34,884 bases of DNA from Nonlabens dokdonensis (GCF_002162835.1 NZ_MAAX01000118.1:1-34884), one strand, 5' to 3'. Positions 1-9,957 are shown, counted from the first letter of the stretch. Program-made: numbers and translations. Notes: generated by a model from the sequence alone, not told the origin.

Positions 1-923
1 ATAGGAACGATCACAGCAGCAGTTCCACTACCAAAAATTTCTTTCAGAGTACCATTTTCTGCAGCTTCTCTTATTTCTTTTACAGATATGCGACGTTCCT
101 CCACGTTTATTCCATGATCCTTTGCCATTTGAATAACACTTCTACGAGTAACACCATTTAGAATACGGTCATTATGAGGCGCTGTAAATAGACTGTCTCC
201 TATACGTACAAAAATATTCATCGTTCCCGCTTCTTCTAAGTATTCATGAGAAGCAGCGTCAGTCCATATAATTTGTTGGTAACCTTCTTGTAATGCTAGG
301 TTATTAGGATAAAAACTAGCAGCATAGTTACCGGCAGCTTTTGCATATCCTACACCACCATCTGCAGCACGTGAGAATTCTGAAGCTATAATTACTCTTA
401 CATCTCCTTTATAATAAGCAAATGCAGGAGACATAATAATCATGAATTTATATTCAGTAGATGGGGCCGCAGCAACTCCGTTTTCGCTTGATATCATAAA
501 AGGTCTCAAATACAAGGATAAACCTTCTCCATATCGTACCCAATCTTTATCTAAGGCAACTAGCTTTTTTAAGCCTTCCATGAAAACCTCCTCAGGAACT
601 TCAGGCATTGCAAGTCTCTTTGCACTAGCGTTAAACCTTTTCCAGTTATCTTCAGGTCTAAATAAAAACACATCACCAGTAGCGTCCTTAAAGGCCTTCA
701 TACCTTCAAAAATCGCCTGACCATAATGAAAAACTTTACAACTAGGCTCTACCTGTATAGGACCATAAGGCTTTATCTCTATCGCTTGCCACTCTCCATC
801 GCGCCATGTACATTCCAGCATGTGGTCTGTAAAGGTTTTACCAAAGGTCAAATTATCAAAATCTATTTGCTTAATTTTTGATTCTTTTACCTTATCTATA
901 ACGATTTCGTGCGTGTTTGTCAT
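1..923 (-). CDS. ilvE: Branched-chain-amino-acid aminotransferase, 3' end cut by window edge
   Basis: Transfers the amino group between 2-oxoglutarate/glutamate and the branched-chain 2-oxo acids, the last step of Val/Leu/Ile synthesis and the first of their breakdown. About 307 residues are visible, with no stop before the left edge; the family usually has about 340-360, so only the C-terminus is missing. Visible class IV (type II BCAT) motifs are HYGQAIFEGMKAF near residue 66, LYLRPFM near 137, the PLP-lysine region GVGYAKAAGNYAAS (K195), EAGTMNIF near 231, LNGVTRRSVI near 255 and FGSGTAAVI near 297. The start ATG (complement of 921-923) lies about 20 nt downstream of a TAnnTTTG box. It is divergent from the DUF4920 gene. 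Family assignment is firm; substrate range within class IV is inferred. Confidence 0.95.
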   Translation of the reverse strand, partial: MTNTHEIVIDKVKESKIKQIDFDNLTFGKTFTDHMLECTWRDGEWQAIEIKPYGPIQVEPSCKVFHYGQAIFEGMKAFKDATGDVFLFRPEDNWKRFNASAKRLAMPEVPEEVFMEGLKKLVALDKDWVRYGEGLSLYLRPFMISSENGVAAAPSTEYKFMIIMSPAFAYYKGDVRVIIASEFSRAADGGVGYAKAAGNYAASFYPNNLALQEGYQQIIWTDAASHEYLEEAGTMNIFVRIGDSLFTAPHNDRILNGVTRRSVIQMAKDHGINVEERRISVKEIREAAENGTLKEIFGSGTAAVIVP

Positions 924-941
924 AACGTTTTTATGTTTTTG

Positions 942-949
942 CAAATATA
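942..949 (-). promoter_or_regulatory. Candidate Bacteroidota -7 box for ilvE
   Basis: On the minus strand the sequence reads TATATTTG, a full match to the TAnnTTTG -7 element of the Bacteroidota primary sigma factor. It is 19 nt upstream of the ilvE ATG. No clear -33 TTG/TTTG element was found at the usual spacing, so this rests on the -7 box and its position. Confidence 0.5.
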
Positions 950-985
950 CCTCATTATGATTTAGCATTAATGTAAACGAATTCT

Positions 986-993
986 TAAATTTG
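986..993 (+). promoter_or_regulatory. Candidate -7 box for the DUF4920 lipoprotein gene
   Basis: TAAATTTG matches TAnnTTTG and lies 17 nt before the ATG at 1010. With the box at 942-949 it makes a compact divergent promoter region of only 86 nt. A TTTA about 21 nt upstream could be a weak -33 element. Confidence 0.5.
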
Positions 994-1009
994 TCTAAAA
1001 TACAAACAC

Positions 1010-1564
1010 ATGAAACAGTATATTATAGGATTATTTGCAGTTACTTTATTGATAGGATGCAAAGAACAAAAACAGGAAGAAGAAGAAATGCCAGCTGTAA
1101 ATGAGGAGCAGGTAGAAGAAATGGCATACATGGATTATGGTGCCACATTTACTAATACCGACGTTATCAACGCTACCGAGTTAGGAGAAATGTATAAAAA
1201 CATGAAAGTAAGTGATACTACCGCTGTAAAGGTAAAAGGAACTATTGCAGATGTTTGTGTAAAAAAAGGATGCTGGATTAAAATGCCAGTTGGTGACGAG
1301 TCTGCTACCGTAAAATTTAAAGACTACGGTTTTTTCCTTCCTAAAAACGGAAAAGGCAAAGAAGTTATCTTGAGTGGTAAAGCTTTTAAAAACATCACTC
1401 CAGTAGATGAATTAAAACATTATGCTGAAGATGCTGGGAAAACTAAAGAAGAAATTGCTGCTATTACCGAAGATGAGGTAACTCTTAGCTTTGTGGCAGA
1501 TGGCGCAATGGTAGAAGAATTTGAGAATCCAGATGTAGAAGGTGTAGAGAAAACAGAAGAATAA
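1010..1564 (+). CDS. DUF4920 domain lipoprotein
   Basis: A 184-residue exported protein of unknown biochemical role. The N-terminus MKQYIIGLFAVTLLIGC is a short SPII signal with lipobox cysteine C17, followed by a Glu/Gln-rich linker (about residues 18-40). The core from about 55 to 150 contains VKVKGTIADVCVKKGCWIKM and a GYGFFLPKN-like stretch, which I recognise as DUF4920 (an OB-like domain with two close cysteines, here C82 and C87). It ends in an acidic tail. Its stop is directly followed by the mnmD start with no gap, so the two are probably co-transcribed, although no functional link is known. The paired cysteines could bind metal or form a disulfide; that is inference. Confidence 0.85.
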   Translation: MKQYIIGLFAVTLLIGCKEQKQEEEEMPAVNEEQVEEMAYMDYGATFTNTDVINATELGEMYKNMKVSDTTAVKVKGTIADVCVKKGCWIKMPVGDESATVKFKDYGFFLPKNGKGKEVILSGKAFKNITPVDELKHYAEDAGKTKEEIAAITEDEVTLSFVADGAMVEEFENPDVEGVEKTEE

Positions 1565-2248
1565 ATGAAACGCGAGATCATGATTACTGGTGATGGCTCA
1601 AAAACCATACACATGCCAGATCTCAACGAGCAATATCATTCTAAACATGGCGCCTTACAAGAGGCGCTTCATGTTTTTATAGAAACAGGATTACAACATT
1701 TTGTAGAGGTCTCGCTTTCGCGAAAGCGGGATTTTAAAAAAGAACCTCTTCATATTTTAGAATATGGTTTTGGGACTGGACTTAATGCCATGCTTACCGC
1801 ACAGCATAATGCTGACATTTCAATTGAATATACCGCTGTAGAAGCTTATCCTATTGCTCCAGAAGAGGTTGAGGTTATAGATTATGGAAACCTGCTTGAG
1901 GACCAAGAATTATTTGCCCAACTTCACGATACCTCTTGGGATAAAAAAACACAAATATCCGATTCTTTTGAGATTGAAAAGATTCAAACAACTTTTGAAA
2001 AACTAGATTACGATCAAAAGTTTGATTTGATCTATTTTGATGCATTTGGTCCTAGAACACAACCAGAATTATGGACCCAACCTATATTTGACGCCGCTTT
2101 CAAATCGTTGAAAAATGGTGGTGTTCTTACCACATACTGTGCTGCAGGCCAAGTAAGGCGCAATATGCAAAGCGCTGGTTTTACAGTTGAGCGGCTGCCA
2201 GGACCACCTGGAAAAAGAGAAATGCTTAGAGCAAGCAAAGCATTCTAA
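1565..2248 (+). CDS. mnmD: tRNA U34 methyltransferase, MnmD type (MnmC N-terminal half)
   Basis: SAM-dependent methyltransferase predicted to methylate 5-aminomethyl-2-thiouridine at wobble position 34 of tRNA, giving mnm5s2U. The 227 residues match a stand-alone MnmD; there is no FAD oxidoreductase domain as in fused MnmC. Motifs: NEQYHSKHGALQEA near residue 21, SAM motif LEYGFGTGLNA (65-75), YFDAFGPRTQPELW (157-170), and the C-terminal GFTVERLPGPPGKREMLRA. Start ATG is contiguous with the upstream stop. The dispersed palindrome (1713-1728) lies inside the gene and encodes S50-R55 in the linker just before the SAM fold, read in codon phase 2. Confidence 0.93.
   Translation: MKREIMITGDGSKTIHMPDLNEQYHSKHGALQEALHVFIETGLQHFVEVSLSRKRDFKKEPLHILEYGFGTGLNAMLTAQHNADISIEYTAVEAYPIAPEEVEVIDYGNLLEDQELFAQLHDTSWDKKTQISDSFEIEKIQTTFEKLDYDQKFDLIYFDAFGPRTQPELWTQPIFDAAFKSLKNGGVLTTYCAAGQVRRNMQSAGFTVERLPGPPGKREMLRASKAF
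1713..1728. repeat. Dispersed palindrome, copy 1 (inside mnmD)
   Basis: Exact copy of CGCTTTCGCGAAAGCG, a perfect 16-nt palindrome. It lies in frame within mnmD and encodes SLSRKR. See the finding on the dispersed palindrome for all eleven copies. Confidence 0.97.
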
Positions 2249-2302
2249 TTACCTTATACAATCATTTAATATTAACTTAAGTATCCTAGCTAGGAGTAAC
2301 TT

Positions 2303-2310
2303 TATATTTG
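2303..2310 (+). promoter_or_regulatory. Candidate -7 box for pepD
   Basis: TATATTTG matches TAnnTTTG and is 18 nt upstream of the pepD ATG, in the 80-nt gap after mnmD. It suggests that pepD has its own promoter rather than depending on the mnmD transcript. Confidence 0.5.
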
Positions 2311-2328
2311 TAAAAATCAAAATTATAT

Positions 2329-3786
2329 ATGTCACAACAAGTAAGAAATCAAGAGCCTAAATCTTTATGGAATCATTTTGCAGATCTTAACGCTGTTCCT
2401 AGACCTTCTAAAAAAGAAGAACGAGTGAGAGCTTTTATGAGAGACTTTGGTAAAAGTCTCGATCTAGAAGTTGTGGAGGACCAGATAGGTAATGTGATCA
2501 TTAAGAAACCTGCTACCTTGGGAATGGAAGATCGCAAAAGCATAATTTTGCAGTCGCACCTAGACATGGTTCATCAAAAGAATAATGATACTGACTTTGA
2601 TTTTCTTACCCAAGGAATAGAAATGACAGTAGATGGTGACATTATTAAAGCAAATGGAACCACACTTGGTGCAGATAATGGGATAGGTGTTGCCGCAATA
2701 ATGGCAGTACTTTCTTCTACAGATATTGCTCACCCAGCAATTGAAGCTTTGTTTACCATTGACGAGGAAACTGGTATGACAGGAGCTAAAGAGCTAGATA
2801 AAGATATTCTCAAATCTACCATTTTACTAAATCTTGATACAGAAGAAGATGATGAGATAGACATAGGTTGTGCTGGTGGAGTAGATGTTACTGCTACTAA
2901 GAAGTATGAGTTGTCACCTGCTAAAAATAGTTTTGTTTCTAAAAAGATAACTGTAAAAGGTTTGAATGGTGGTCATAGTGGTATGGACATCATTAAAGGC
3001 CTTGGTAATGCAAATAAAATGATCAATCGTCTTGCTGATGCTATACAGCGCAAAGCATCACTTCATTTTCAATCCATTCAAGGTGGTAGTTTAAGAAATG
3101 CGATTCCTAGAGAAGCCGTGGCCATTTTTAGTATAGAAGAAAGTGAACTCGATCACGCAATGAAAGCTTTTCAAAGTTGCAAAGCAGCAATTGAAGATGA
3201 ATATAAATCACTTGAAAAGAATTTAAATATTAGTATAGAAGATGCTCCCAATGATACAACCATAAGCGCAGCAGATAGCAAGCAACTTACTTATGCCTTA
3301 CTAGGTATTCATAATGGAGTTTATCGCATGAGTCCAGATATAGACGGACTAGTAGAAACTTCAAATAACCTTGCCAGAGTTACGTTGAAAGATGGTGATT
3401 TACAAATCGCCTGTTTGACGAGATCTTCAGTAGATAGTTCTAAAGTAGATCTTGCCATGAGCATTACAGCAGTAATGAAACTGGCTGGAATGGAAACTAA
3501 ATTATCCGGAGATTATCCAGGATGGCAGCCTAATCCTAATAGTGCGATGCTAGAAATAGCAAAATCAAAATATACAGAGCTTTTCAACCATGAACCTAGA
3601 GTAGTGGCATGTCATGCAGGATTAGAATGTGGTTTACTAGGAGAACGTTATCCAGGTTTAGACATGATTTCATTCGGTCCTAATATAAGAGGAGCACACA
3701 GTCCAGATGAGCATGTAGAGATCAAATCTGTGCAGAAATTTTGGAGTTTACTTCAAGAATTATTGAAGGATATTCCTAAGAAATAG
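2329..3786 (+). CDS. pepD: Aminoacyl-histidine dipeptidase (M20C, PepD)
   Basis: Cytosolic zinc dipeptidase that cleaves Xaa-His and other dipeptides. Its 485 residues are the normal length for the PepD family. Di-zinc ligands are in place: H77 with D79 (QSHLDMVHQKN), bridging D116 (TLGADNGIG), the catalytic E146-E147 pair (DEETGMTGA), D170 (LNLDTEE), and H457 (RGAHSPDEH). The central lid/dimerisation segment GLNGGHSGMDI is present near residue 210. No signal peptide. It is followed by a strong intrinsic terminator, so it closes the first + strand block. The family assignment is secure; the exact peptide preference is not visible in sequence. Confidence 0.95.
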   Translation: MSQQVRNQEPKSLWNHFADLNAVPRPSKKEERVRAFMRDFGKSLDLEVVEDQIGNVIIKKPATLGMEDRKSIILQSHLDMVHQKNNDTDFDFLTQGIEMTVDGDIIKANGTTLGADNGIGVAAIMAVLSSTDIAHPAIEALFTIDEETGMTGAKELDKDILKSTILLNLDTEEDDEIDIGCAGGVDVTATKKYELSPAKNSFVSKKITVKGLNGGHSGMDIIKGLGNANKMINRLADAIQRKASLHFQSIQGGSLRNAIPREAVAIFSIEESELDHAMKAFQSCKAAIEDEYKSLEKNLNISIEDAPNDTTISAADSKQLTYALLGIHNGVYRMSPDIDGLVETSNNLARVTLKDGDLQIACLTRSSVDSSKVDLAMSITAVMKLAGMETKLSGDYPGWQPNPNSAMLEIAKSKYTELFNHEPRVVACHAGLECGLLGERYPGLDMISFGPNIRGAHSPDEHVEIKSVQKFWSLLQELLKDIPKK

Positions 3787-3804
3787 AATAAATTTTAAGT
3801 AAAT

Positions 3805-3846
3805 AAAAAGCTCAAAAAGTAGGTAACTATTTTTTGAGCTTTTTTA
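3805..3846 (+). terminator. Intrinsic terminator after pepD
   Basis: The 14-nt arms AAAAAGCTCAAAAA (3805-3818) and TTTTTGAGCTTTTT (3831-3844) are perfectly complementary, and the right arm runs into a T tract. The same arm sequence is used again after rtcB (9879-9919). Confidence 0.9.
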
Positions 3847-3851
3847 TTTTT

Positions 3852-3867
3852 CGCTTTTGCGAAAGTG
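3852..3867. repeat. Dispersed palindrome, copy 2 (degenerate)
   Basis: CGCTTTTGCGAAAGTG differs from the 16-nt consensus at two positions. It sits 5 nt beyond the T tract of the pepD terminator. Confidence 0.7.
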
Positions 3868-4167
3868 GAGTTATAGAAACTATTTTGTAAAAAGATCAAT
3901 CGTGTAACAACTGCTGTACGTTATCATTTGAACATGGTAATTGGTAACTAACAAAACATCAAGTTTCTAAAATATCTATTAACGTGGACTTATCGTAGAT
4001 GTTTGCGATCATAAAATAACAACAACCATCGTAGTTGTAAATGGTTCATTTTTAATTGCTAAAAGTTCCTTCCTCCAAATCGATACAGATTGTTTAAGAT
4101 GACACAAAGGTGAGTATAATGACGCAACCATTCCTTCACTCATGCATCTAATGAATAAATGCAAACC

Positions 4168-7062
4168 ATGAAAAAACTACTCTTTTTAATCTTAATAATT
4201 TTTTACTCAAAAAACACCTGTGCTCAAACTGTTAATTTAAATAATCCAGATTTAGAATTATTTTTATTAAATAATGAAACAATTGATACCAATGGAGATG
4301 ATATCCCAGATACATTTATTGACTCAAATCGAAATAATGTCATAGAACAATCTGAAATAAGTTCTATTTCTAATTTATATTTAATTGAAGTTTTTTCTAG
4401 TTCTACCATTTATTCACTGAACGGTTTGGAATTTTTTACTCAATTGAATCATCTTGAAATTAGAAGAATGAAGTTGAATAATCCAGATTTTTCTTTATTT
4501 CAAAACTTAGAGTACCTTTTGTTAGATAGAGTAAGTGATCCTACCATTATAAATATTAATTCTAATACATTAGAAAAATTAGAGCTGATAAATATGAATC
4601 AACTAGATGTTCTTACTTTTCAGAATACACCATTGTTGGAAGATTTAAATCTGCACTCAAATTCTTCATTATTCACAAGATTAGATGTTTCGACGTTAAC
4701 ACAGTTAAAGTCTTTGCAATTAAATGCTACTTTTTTATCAAATCTTGATATAAATAGTAATATTAATTTGAAGTCACTTATAATAAATAAATTAGGATCT
4801 GTATTAGATTTAAGTAATAATAATCAAATTGAAACTCTTCATATTACTGCTGATCAATTTTATTCAAATATTCTCAATCATGTTCCCTTTCTAAAGGATT
4901 TTATCCTTTACGGTAATAATATCAACACACCGATAGCTAGCATAGATTTTTCTGCTAATTCTCTTTTACAAAAAATCTCAATTTTTTCAACATCGACAAT
5001 TACAAGTTTGAACTTATCAAATAATTTTTCACTTAATGATTTAGAGCTAAGTAACTTGATCAATCTAGTTAATCTAGACATTTCTGCACAAAATCAACTA
5101 AACAGATTAAAATTACGTACATTAGGTATTTTCTCATTAGACTTAACTAATAATACCGCAATTACAAATTTAGGTTTAAGCGATTTAAGTCTTAATTCTT
5201 CAGTAGATTTAAGTTCTTTGAATTACCTTGAGAATCTCTTTGTGGAAAATGTTTCAATTAGTGATTACAGTTTATTGACTAAACCATTTTTAAAAACTCT
5301 ATTTCTTAGAGAATTACATGTACCAACTTTAAGCTTCGATCTTAATTTTCAATTAGAGAAGGTAACTCTTTATCAAGTCACGTTACTTTCGACAAATTTA
5401 AGTATCAACAAACCTAATTTAGACTTCATCTCTATTTTTCATACTAATTTAACTGAGATTTCGTTGATGTCAAATGTTCCTGATTGGTCTTTTTTGATAT
5501 CTAATAATGATAATCTTACGAGTGTGTTTGTTAAAAATAATAGTATGGATCAAATACATGAACAATCTTGTTCATTACTTTGGAATGACAATTTATCTTA
5601 TGTTTGTACAGATGAAGCGGACATTGATTTACAAAATAACTTTCTTTCGTTATTTGGTTTTAACAATGTAAATGTAAACTCCTACTGCTCCTTCACACCA
5701 GGAGGAAATTTTAGCGAAATTCAAGGAGCTATTTCTATAGATACCGACAATAATGGTTGCGATCCAGCAGATCCTGTTTTTTCGAATTTCAATTTTACCG
5801 CAACAGATGGAACCCTATCAGGAAGTATTTCTAGTGATCAATCAGGGAATTATTATGTACCGGTAAGCGATGGTCAACATATCATTACTCCAAATCCTGA
5901 AAACCCAACCTACTGGAATTTCACTCCAGCAAACGTAGTGGTAGATTTCCCTACTCAAGCAAGTCCTTTCACGCAAGACTTTTGTGTAACTGCAAATGGC
6001 AGTATAGAAGATCTAGAAGTAATAGTAGTTCCACTAGAACAAGCAAGACCAGGATTTGATACAGATTATAAAGTAGTTGTTAAGAATAAAGGTAATGTAA
6101 CAACAAGTGGAACAGTAAATTTAGACTTCGAAGAAGACTTTATGAGTTTACTTTCCTCAGCGCCTACAGCTGCAATGCCAGCTTCAAATCAGTTGAGTTG
6201 GTCAGTAAGTAATTTACAGCCTTTCCAAATGAAAGAATATGAATTTACCATGACTTTAAATACGCCAACTCAAACTACCAATCCTTTAAATGGTGGTGAT
6301 CTTCTAACCTTTACAGGAACGGTAATAGGAACTGCAACAGACGCTATGCCTGCAGACAATACGATGGTATTTGATCAAACAGTTGTCAATTCTTATGACC
6401 CTAATGATAAAACTTGTCTAGAAGGAGAAACCATTACACCAGCAATGGTAGGTGAGTACGTTCATTACATGATCCGTTTTGAGAATACAGGATCTGCAAG
6501 TGCGGTAAATATTGTTGTAAAGGATGAAATCGATTTATCTCAGTTTGATATCACAACTTTGATTCCGTTAGGTGGTAGTCACGACTATTATACTCGTGTA
6601 AGAGATGGAAACGTGGTAGAATTTATTCATGAGAACATCAATCTCGATTTTAATGACGCAACTAACGATGGCTATGTGTTGTTTAAAATTAAAACACTTT
6701 CAACGCTATTAGAAGGTGATACTTTTGACAATTTGGCTGAAATTTATTTTGACTTTAACGCTCCAATCATCACAAACACCGAGACAGTTACAGTTATGAA
6801 TACAGCAAGTATAGCCGAAACTACAGATGCTTCTATTACCGTTTATCCTAATCCTGCCAGAGATTATATCCAGATCTCATCTAGCAATGGTCTTAAAAGT
6901 GCCTCAATTATAGATGTTAATGGTAGAATGCTTTCACAAACTAACTTTATAGGAAGCTTGATAGAGCAACGTATTTCTACTCAAAACTTAAATTCAGGAG
7001 TTTACTTTATTAGTATTCAAAGTGAAGTAGGGCAGAAGGTTGAGAAAGTGGTTGTAGAATAA
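4168..7062 (+). CDS. Secreted leucine-rich-like protein with T9SS sorting domain
   Basis: About 964 residues. I chose the ATG at 4168 (MKKLLFLILIIF signal peptide, cleavage near TCAQ) over an in-frame ATG nine bases upstream. Residues from about 50 to 500 are degenerate leucine-rich-like repeats of roughly 20-24 residues built on L-x-x-L-x-L-x-x-N (for example LKSLIINKLGSVLDLSNNN). Next come an SDR-like Asp-rich segment (IDTDNNGCDP) and a DUF11/DUF7619-like surface domain with SYDPNDKTCLEGETITP near residue 745. The last 75 residues form a type A T9SS C-terminal domain (SITVYPNPARDYIQI ... GVYFISI). Family knowledge implies export by the type IX system and display on or release from the cell surface. 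The role could be adhesion or polymer binding, but no catalytic domain was seen. It is AT-richer than its neighbours in the repeat part. Confidence 0.88.
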   Translation: MKKLLFLILIIFYSKNTCAQTVNLNNPDLELFLLNNETIDTNGDDIPDTFIDSNRNNVIEQSEISSISNLYLIEVFSSSTIYSLNGLEFFTQLNHLEIRRMKLNNPDFSLFQNLEYLLLDRVSDPTIININSNTLEKLELINMNQLDVLTFQNTPLLEDLNLHSNSSLFTRLDVSTLTQLKSLQLNATFLSNLDINSNINLKSLIINKLGSVLDLSNNNQIETLHITADQFYSNILNHVPFLKDFILYGNNINTPIASIDFSANSLLQKISIFSTSTITSLNLSNNFSLNDLELSNLINLVNLDISAQNQLNRLKLRTLGIFSLDLTNNTAITNLGLSDLSLNSSVDLSSLNYLENLFVENVSISDYSLLTKPFLKTLFLRELHVPTLSFDLNFQLEKVTLYQVTLLSTNLSINKPNLDFISIFHTNLTEISLMSNVPDWSFLISNNDNLTSVFVKNNSMDQIHEQSCSLLWNDNLSYVCTDEADIDLQNNFLSLFGFNNVNVNSYCSFTPGGNFSEIQGAISIDTDNNGCDPADPVFSNFNFTATDGTLSGSISSDQSGNYYVPVSDGQHIITPNPENPTYWNFTPANVVVDFPTQASPFTQDFCVTANGSIEDLEVIVVPLEQARPGFDTDYKVVVKNKGNVTTSGTVNLDFEEDFMSLLSSAPTAAMPASNQLSWSVSNLQPFQMKEYEFTMTLNTPTQTTNPLNGGDLLTFTGTVIGTATDAMPADNTMVFDQTVVNSYDPNDKTCLEGETITPAMVGEYVHYMIRFENTGSASAVNIVVKDEIDLSQFDITTLIPLGGSHDYYTRVRDGNVVEFIHENINLDFNDATNDGYVLFKIKTLSTLLEGDTFDNLAEIYFDFNAPIITNTETVTVMNTASIAETTDASITVYPNPARDYIQISSSNGLKSASIIDVNGRMLSQTNFIGSLIEQRISTQNLNSGVYFISIQSEVGQKVEKVVVE

Positions 7063-7085
7063 ATTACAAATAAAATTTTATTTAG

Positions 7086-7116
7086 AAAAAGCCTTTTCTC
7101 TTGAAGAGGCTTTTTT
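7086..7116. terminator. Terminator between convergent genes
   Basis: Arms AAAAAGCCT (7086-7094) and AGGCTTTTT (7107-7115) with a T tract on the + strand and an A tract before the left arm, so it can serve both the T9SS gene (+) and the WYL gene (-) that converge here. Confidence 0.8.
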
Positions 7117-7122
7117 ATGTTC

Positions 7123-7138
7123 CCCTTTCGCGAAAGCA
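7123..7138. repeat. Dispersed palindrome, copy 3 (degenerate ends)
   Basis: CCCTTTCGCGAAAGCA keeps the central CTTTCGCGAAAG and varies at the outer bases. It lies 7 nt past the terminator at 7086-7116. Confidence 0.8.
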
Positions 7139-7193
7139 TATGAAATCAAAAACTGGTTGCAACGTTTCTTATTAGTAATATAAAATGTAAGTA

Positions 7194-8216
7194 TTAGCTT
7201 TTAGCTTTACGATATACTTGTGCCGCAAGTTGGGTTTTTCTTTTAATGCGATGTCGTAAATTTCTAGGCTTTAAGATTTCAATAGATTCTCCAAAACCAA
7301 GAATCAATCGATCTAATTCAAAGTTTAAGCTTACAAAAATCTGGAAGGTAATACTACCGTCATCATTCTTAGAAAGGATTTTTTGAGAATGATGAAAAGG
7401 TTTTGTCATTACATAAGGCGCGTTCTTCTTGTCTAATTTGAAAACGACATAAGCAGTATTGTGATGGTCTAGAACAGTTACACCTATAGTGTTTTTGTAA
7501 TACTCTTCTGGATGAAACTCAGCATCCTGATAATCGATACTCAAATCGTAATCGATAGATATAATACGATCCAGAGCTAGCGTTTTAATTACAGGAGTAT
7601 TTTCATTAAGTCCTACAAGAAACCATCTATTATTATACTCTCTTAAAAATTGTGGATGAAACGTAAACTCTTGTGCGTCCCTAGCTTGAAAAGATTTGTA
7701 GGTGATGACTAGAACCACTTCCTTAAGAATAGCCTGATACAACTCATCTAAAAATTCTAAGCCTTTGAGTTTTTCATTTTTCTCTAGATATATAATGGGC
7801 GGTTTATTTTTTTTCTCGGTGTAAATTTTATCTTCCAGCTTATTGATAATTACATTAAGCTCGTCAAAGAATGAAAAATCTTTAAACTGTCGCAACATTT
7901 CCATAGTCTCAGTAAGTACAGTCATATCAGTTCCAGTTAGTGGAATATCGGTAATACTATAATCTGGATCACTATAACGGTAATATTTACGATCGTAAAC
8001 TTCAATCGGTGCGTTGTAACCCAATTTATCACTGCGCAAGTTTTGTATATCTAGCTGTACAGTACGTTTGCTAACATTTATATCTCGACCTTCTAAATCA
8101 TACAATGCCTGAGAACAATACTCTACTAAGTCGTCTAGAGTCCAGGTTCTATAGGTATTCTGTAAACAGCGATCTATAGTTTTATATCTTATGAGTGCAT
8201 TTTTATTAATAGCCAT
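7194..8216 (-). CDS. WYL-domain transcriptional regulator
   Basis: A 340-residue predicted DNA-binding regulator. The N-terminal ~80 residues form a helix-turn-helix region with the pattern seen in Bacteroidota WYL proteins (RYKTIDRCLQN, then VSKRTVQLDIQNLR). The WYL domain follows at about 155-250 with NRWFLVGLNENTPVIKTLALDRI. The C-terminal extension (about 255-335) includes FELDRLILGFGESIEIL, the usual WCX-like segment. WYL domains are ligand-sensing modules, in some studied members binding nucleic acids. The gene is divergent from rtcB across a 235-nt gap holding a perfect inverted repeat, so I infer that it regulates rtcB and itself. The ligand is unknown. Confidence 0.9.
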   Translation of the reverse strand: MAINKNALIRYKTIDRCLQNTYRTWTLDDLVEYCSQALYDLEGRDINVSKRTVQLDIQNLRSDKLGYNAPIEVYDRKYYRYSDPDYSITDIPLTGTDMTVLTETMEMLRQFKDFSFFDELNVIINKLEDKIYTEKKNKPPIIYLEKNEKLKGLEFLDELYQAILKEVVLVITYKSFQARDAQEFTFHPQFLREYNNRWFLVGLNENTPVIKTLALDRIISIDYDLSIDYQDAEFHPEEYYKNTIGVTVLDHHNTAYVVFKLDKKNAPYVMTKPFHHSQKILSKNDDGSITFQIFVSLNFELDRLILGFGESIEILKPRNLRHRIKRKTQLAAQVYRKAKS

Positions 8217-8252
8217 AGGTCTATTTTGGTGGTAGTTAAGTGGGTTGTAATG

Positions 8253-8270
8253 CCGCTTTCGCGAAAGCGG
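8253..8270. repeat. Dispersed palindrome, copy 4
   Basis: The exact 16-mer extended by one pair (CCGCTTTCGCGAAAGCGG), in the WYL/rtcB intergenic region 37 nt upstream of the WYL gene start. Confidence 0.97.
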
Positions 8271-8309
8271 AACAGCAATAATTATTTACAATGATAAACA
8301 TCTTTTTTA

Positions 8310-8332
8310 ACTACGCAAAAAGATTGCGTAGT
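8310..8332. promoter_or_regulatory. Perfect inverted repeat, candidate operator for WYL/rtcB
   Basis: ACTACGCAA (8310-8318), 5-nt spacer AAAGA, TTGCGTAGT (8324-8332): a perfect 9-bp inverted repeat in the divergent intergenic region. It lies just upstream of a near-consensus -7 box (CATATTTG at 8341-8348). A dimeric HTH protein bound here would overlap the -33 region of rtcB. The neighbouring WYL protein is the obvious candidate, by inference from position only. Confidence 0.6.
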
Positions 8333-8340
8333 ACTAAGTG

Positions 8341-8348
8341 CATATTTG
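8341..8348 (+). promoter_or_regulatory. Possible -7 box for rtcB
   Basis: CATATTTG matches TAnnTTTG at five of the six fixed positions (C for the first T). It would place the transcription start about 95 nt upstream of the rtcB ATG, so the leader would include the hairpin at 8396-8423. Confidence 0.35.
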
Positions 8349-8395
8349 TCATGTAGTTAAACAGAAAGCTTTTAGTAAGTTTTCAAAAATGTAGT

Positions 8396-8423
8396 GCTGC
8401 GTCATACGAGGAGATGGCGCAGC
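8396..8423 (+). promoter_or_regulatory. Strong hairpin in the rtcB leader
   Basis: GCTGCGTCAT (8396-8405) pairs with ATGGCGCAGC (8414-8423) over 10 bp with one G-U pair, closing the 8-nt loop ACGAGGAG. It ends 28 nt before the rtcB ATG and has no T tract, so it is not a terminator. It could be an RNA element controlling RtcB translation or a substrate-like sensor; this is inference. Confidence 0.55.
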
Positions 8424-8430
8424 TTATTAA

Positions 8431-9876
<1,446 letters not shown>

Positions 9877-9878
9877 AC

Positions 9879-9919
9879 AAAAAGCTCAAAAAACGTATGA
9901 TAGTTTTTTGAGCTTTTTT
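9879..9919. terminator. Bidirectional terminator between rtcB and the S1/P1 nuclease gene
   Basis: Arms AAAAAGCTCAAAAAA (9879-9893) and TTTTTTGAGCTTTTT (9904-9918) are perfectly complementary and flanked by A and T tracts. The arm sequence is the same as in the pepD terminator. The genes on either side converge. Confidence 0.9.
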
Positions 9920-9927
9920 ATTTATTC

Positions 9928-9943
9928 CGCTTTCGCGGAAGCG
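9928..9943. repeat. Dispersed palindrome, copy 5 (one change)
   Basis: CGCTTTCGCGGAAGCG, one base from the exact palindrome; the same variant occurs at 21384-21399. It starts 9 nt after the rtcB terminator. Confidence 0.9.
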
Positions 9944-9957
9944 ATAATAGAACAATT

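Larger units (their letters stand above)
3787..4167. other. Intergenic region between pepD and the LRR/T9SS gene
   Basis: Holds the pepD terminator (3805-3846) and a degenerate palindrome copy (3852-3867). From 3870 to 4158 I see no ORF of note, no RNA gene and no full TAnnTTTG promoter box upstream of the next gene. Confidence 0.7.

Noticed and set aside
442-720. 92-residue plus-strand ORF
   Set aside because: It lies wholly inside the minus-strand ilvE gene, whose motifs are unmistakable; a shadow frame.
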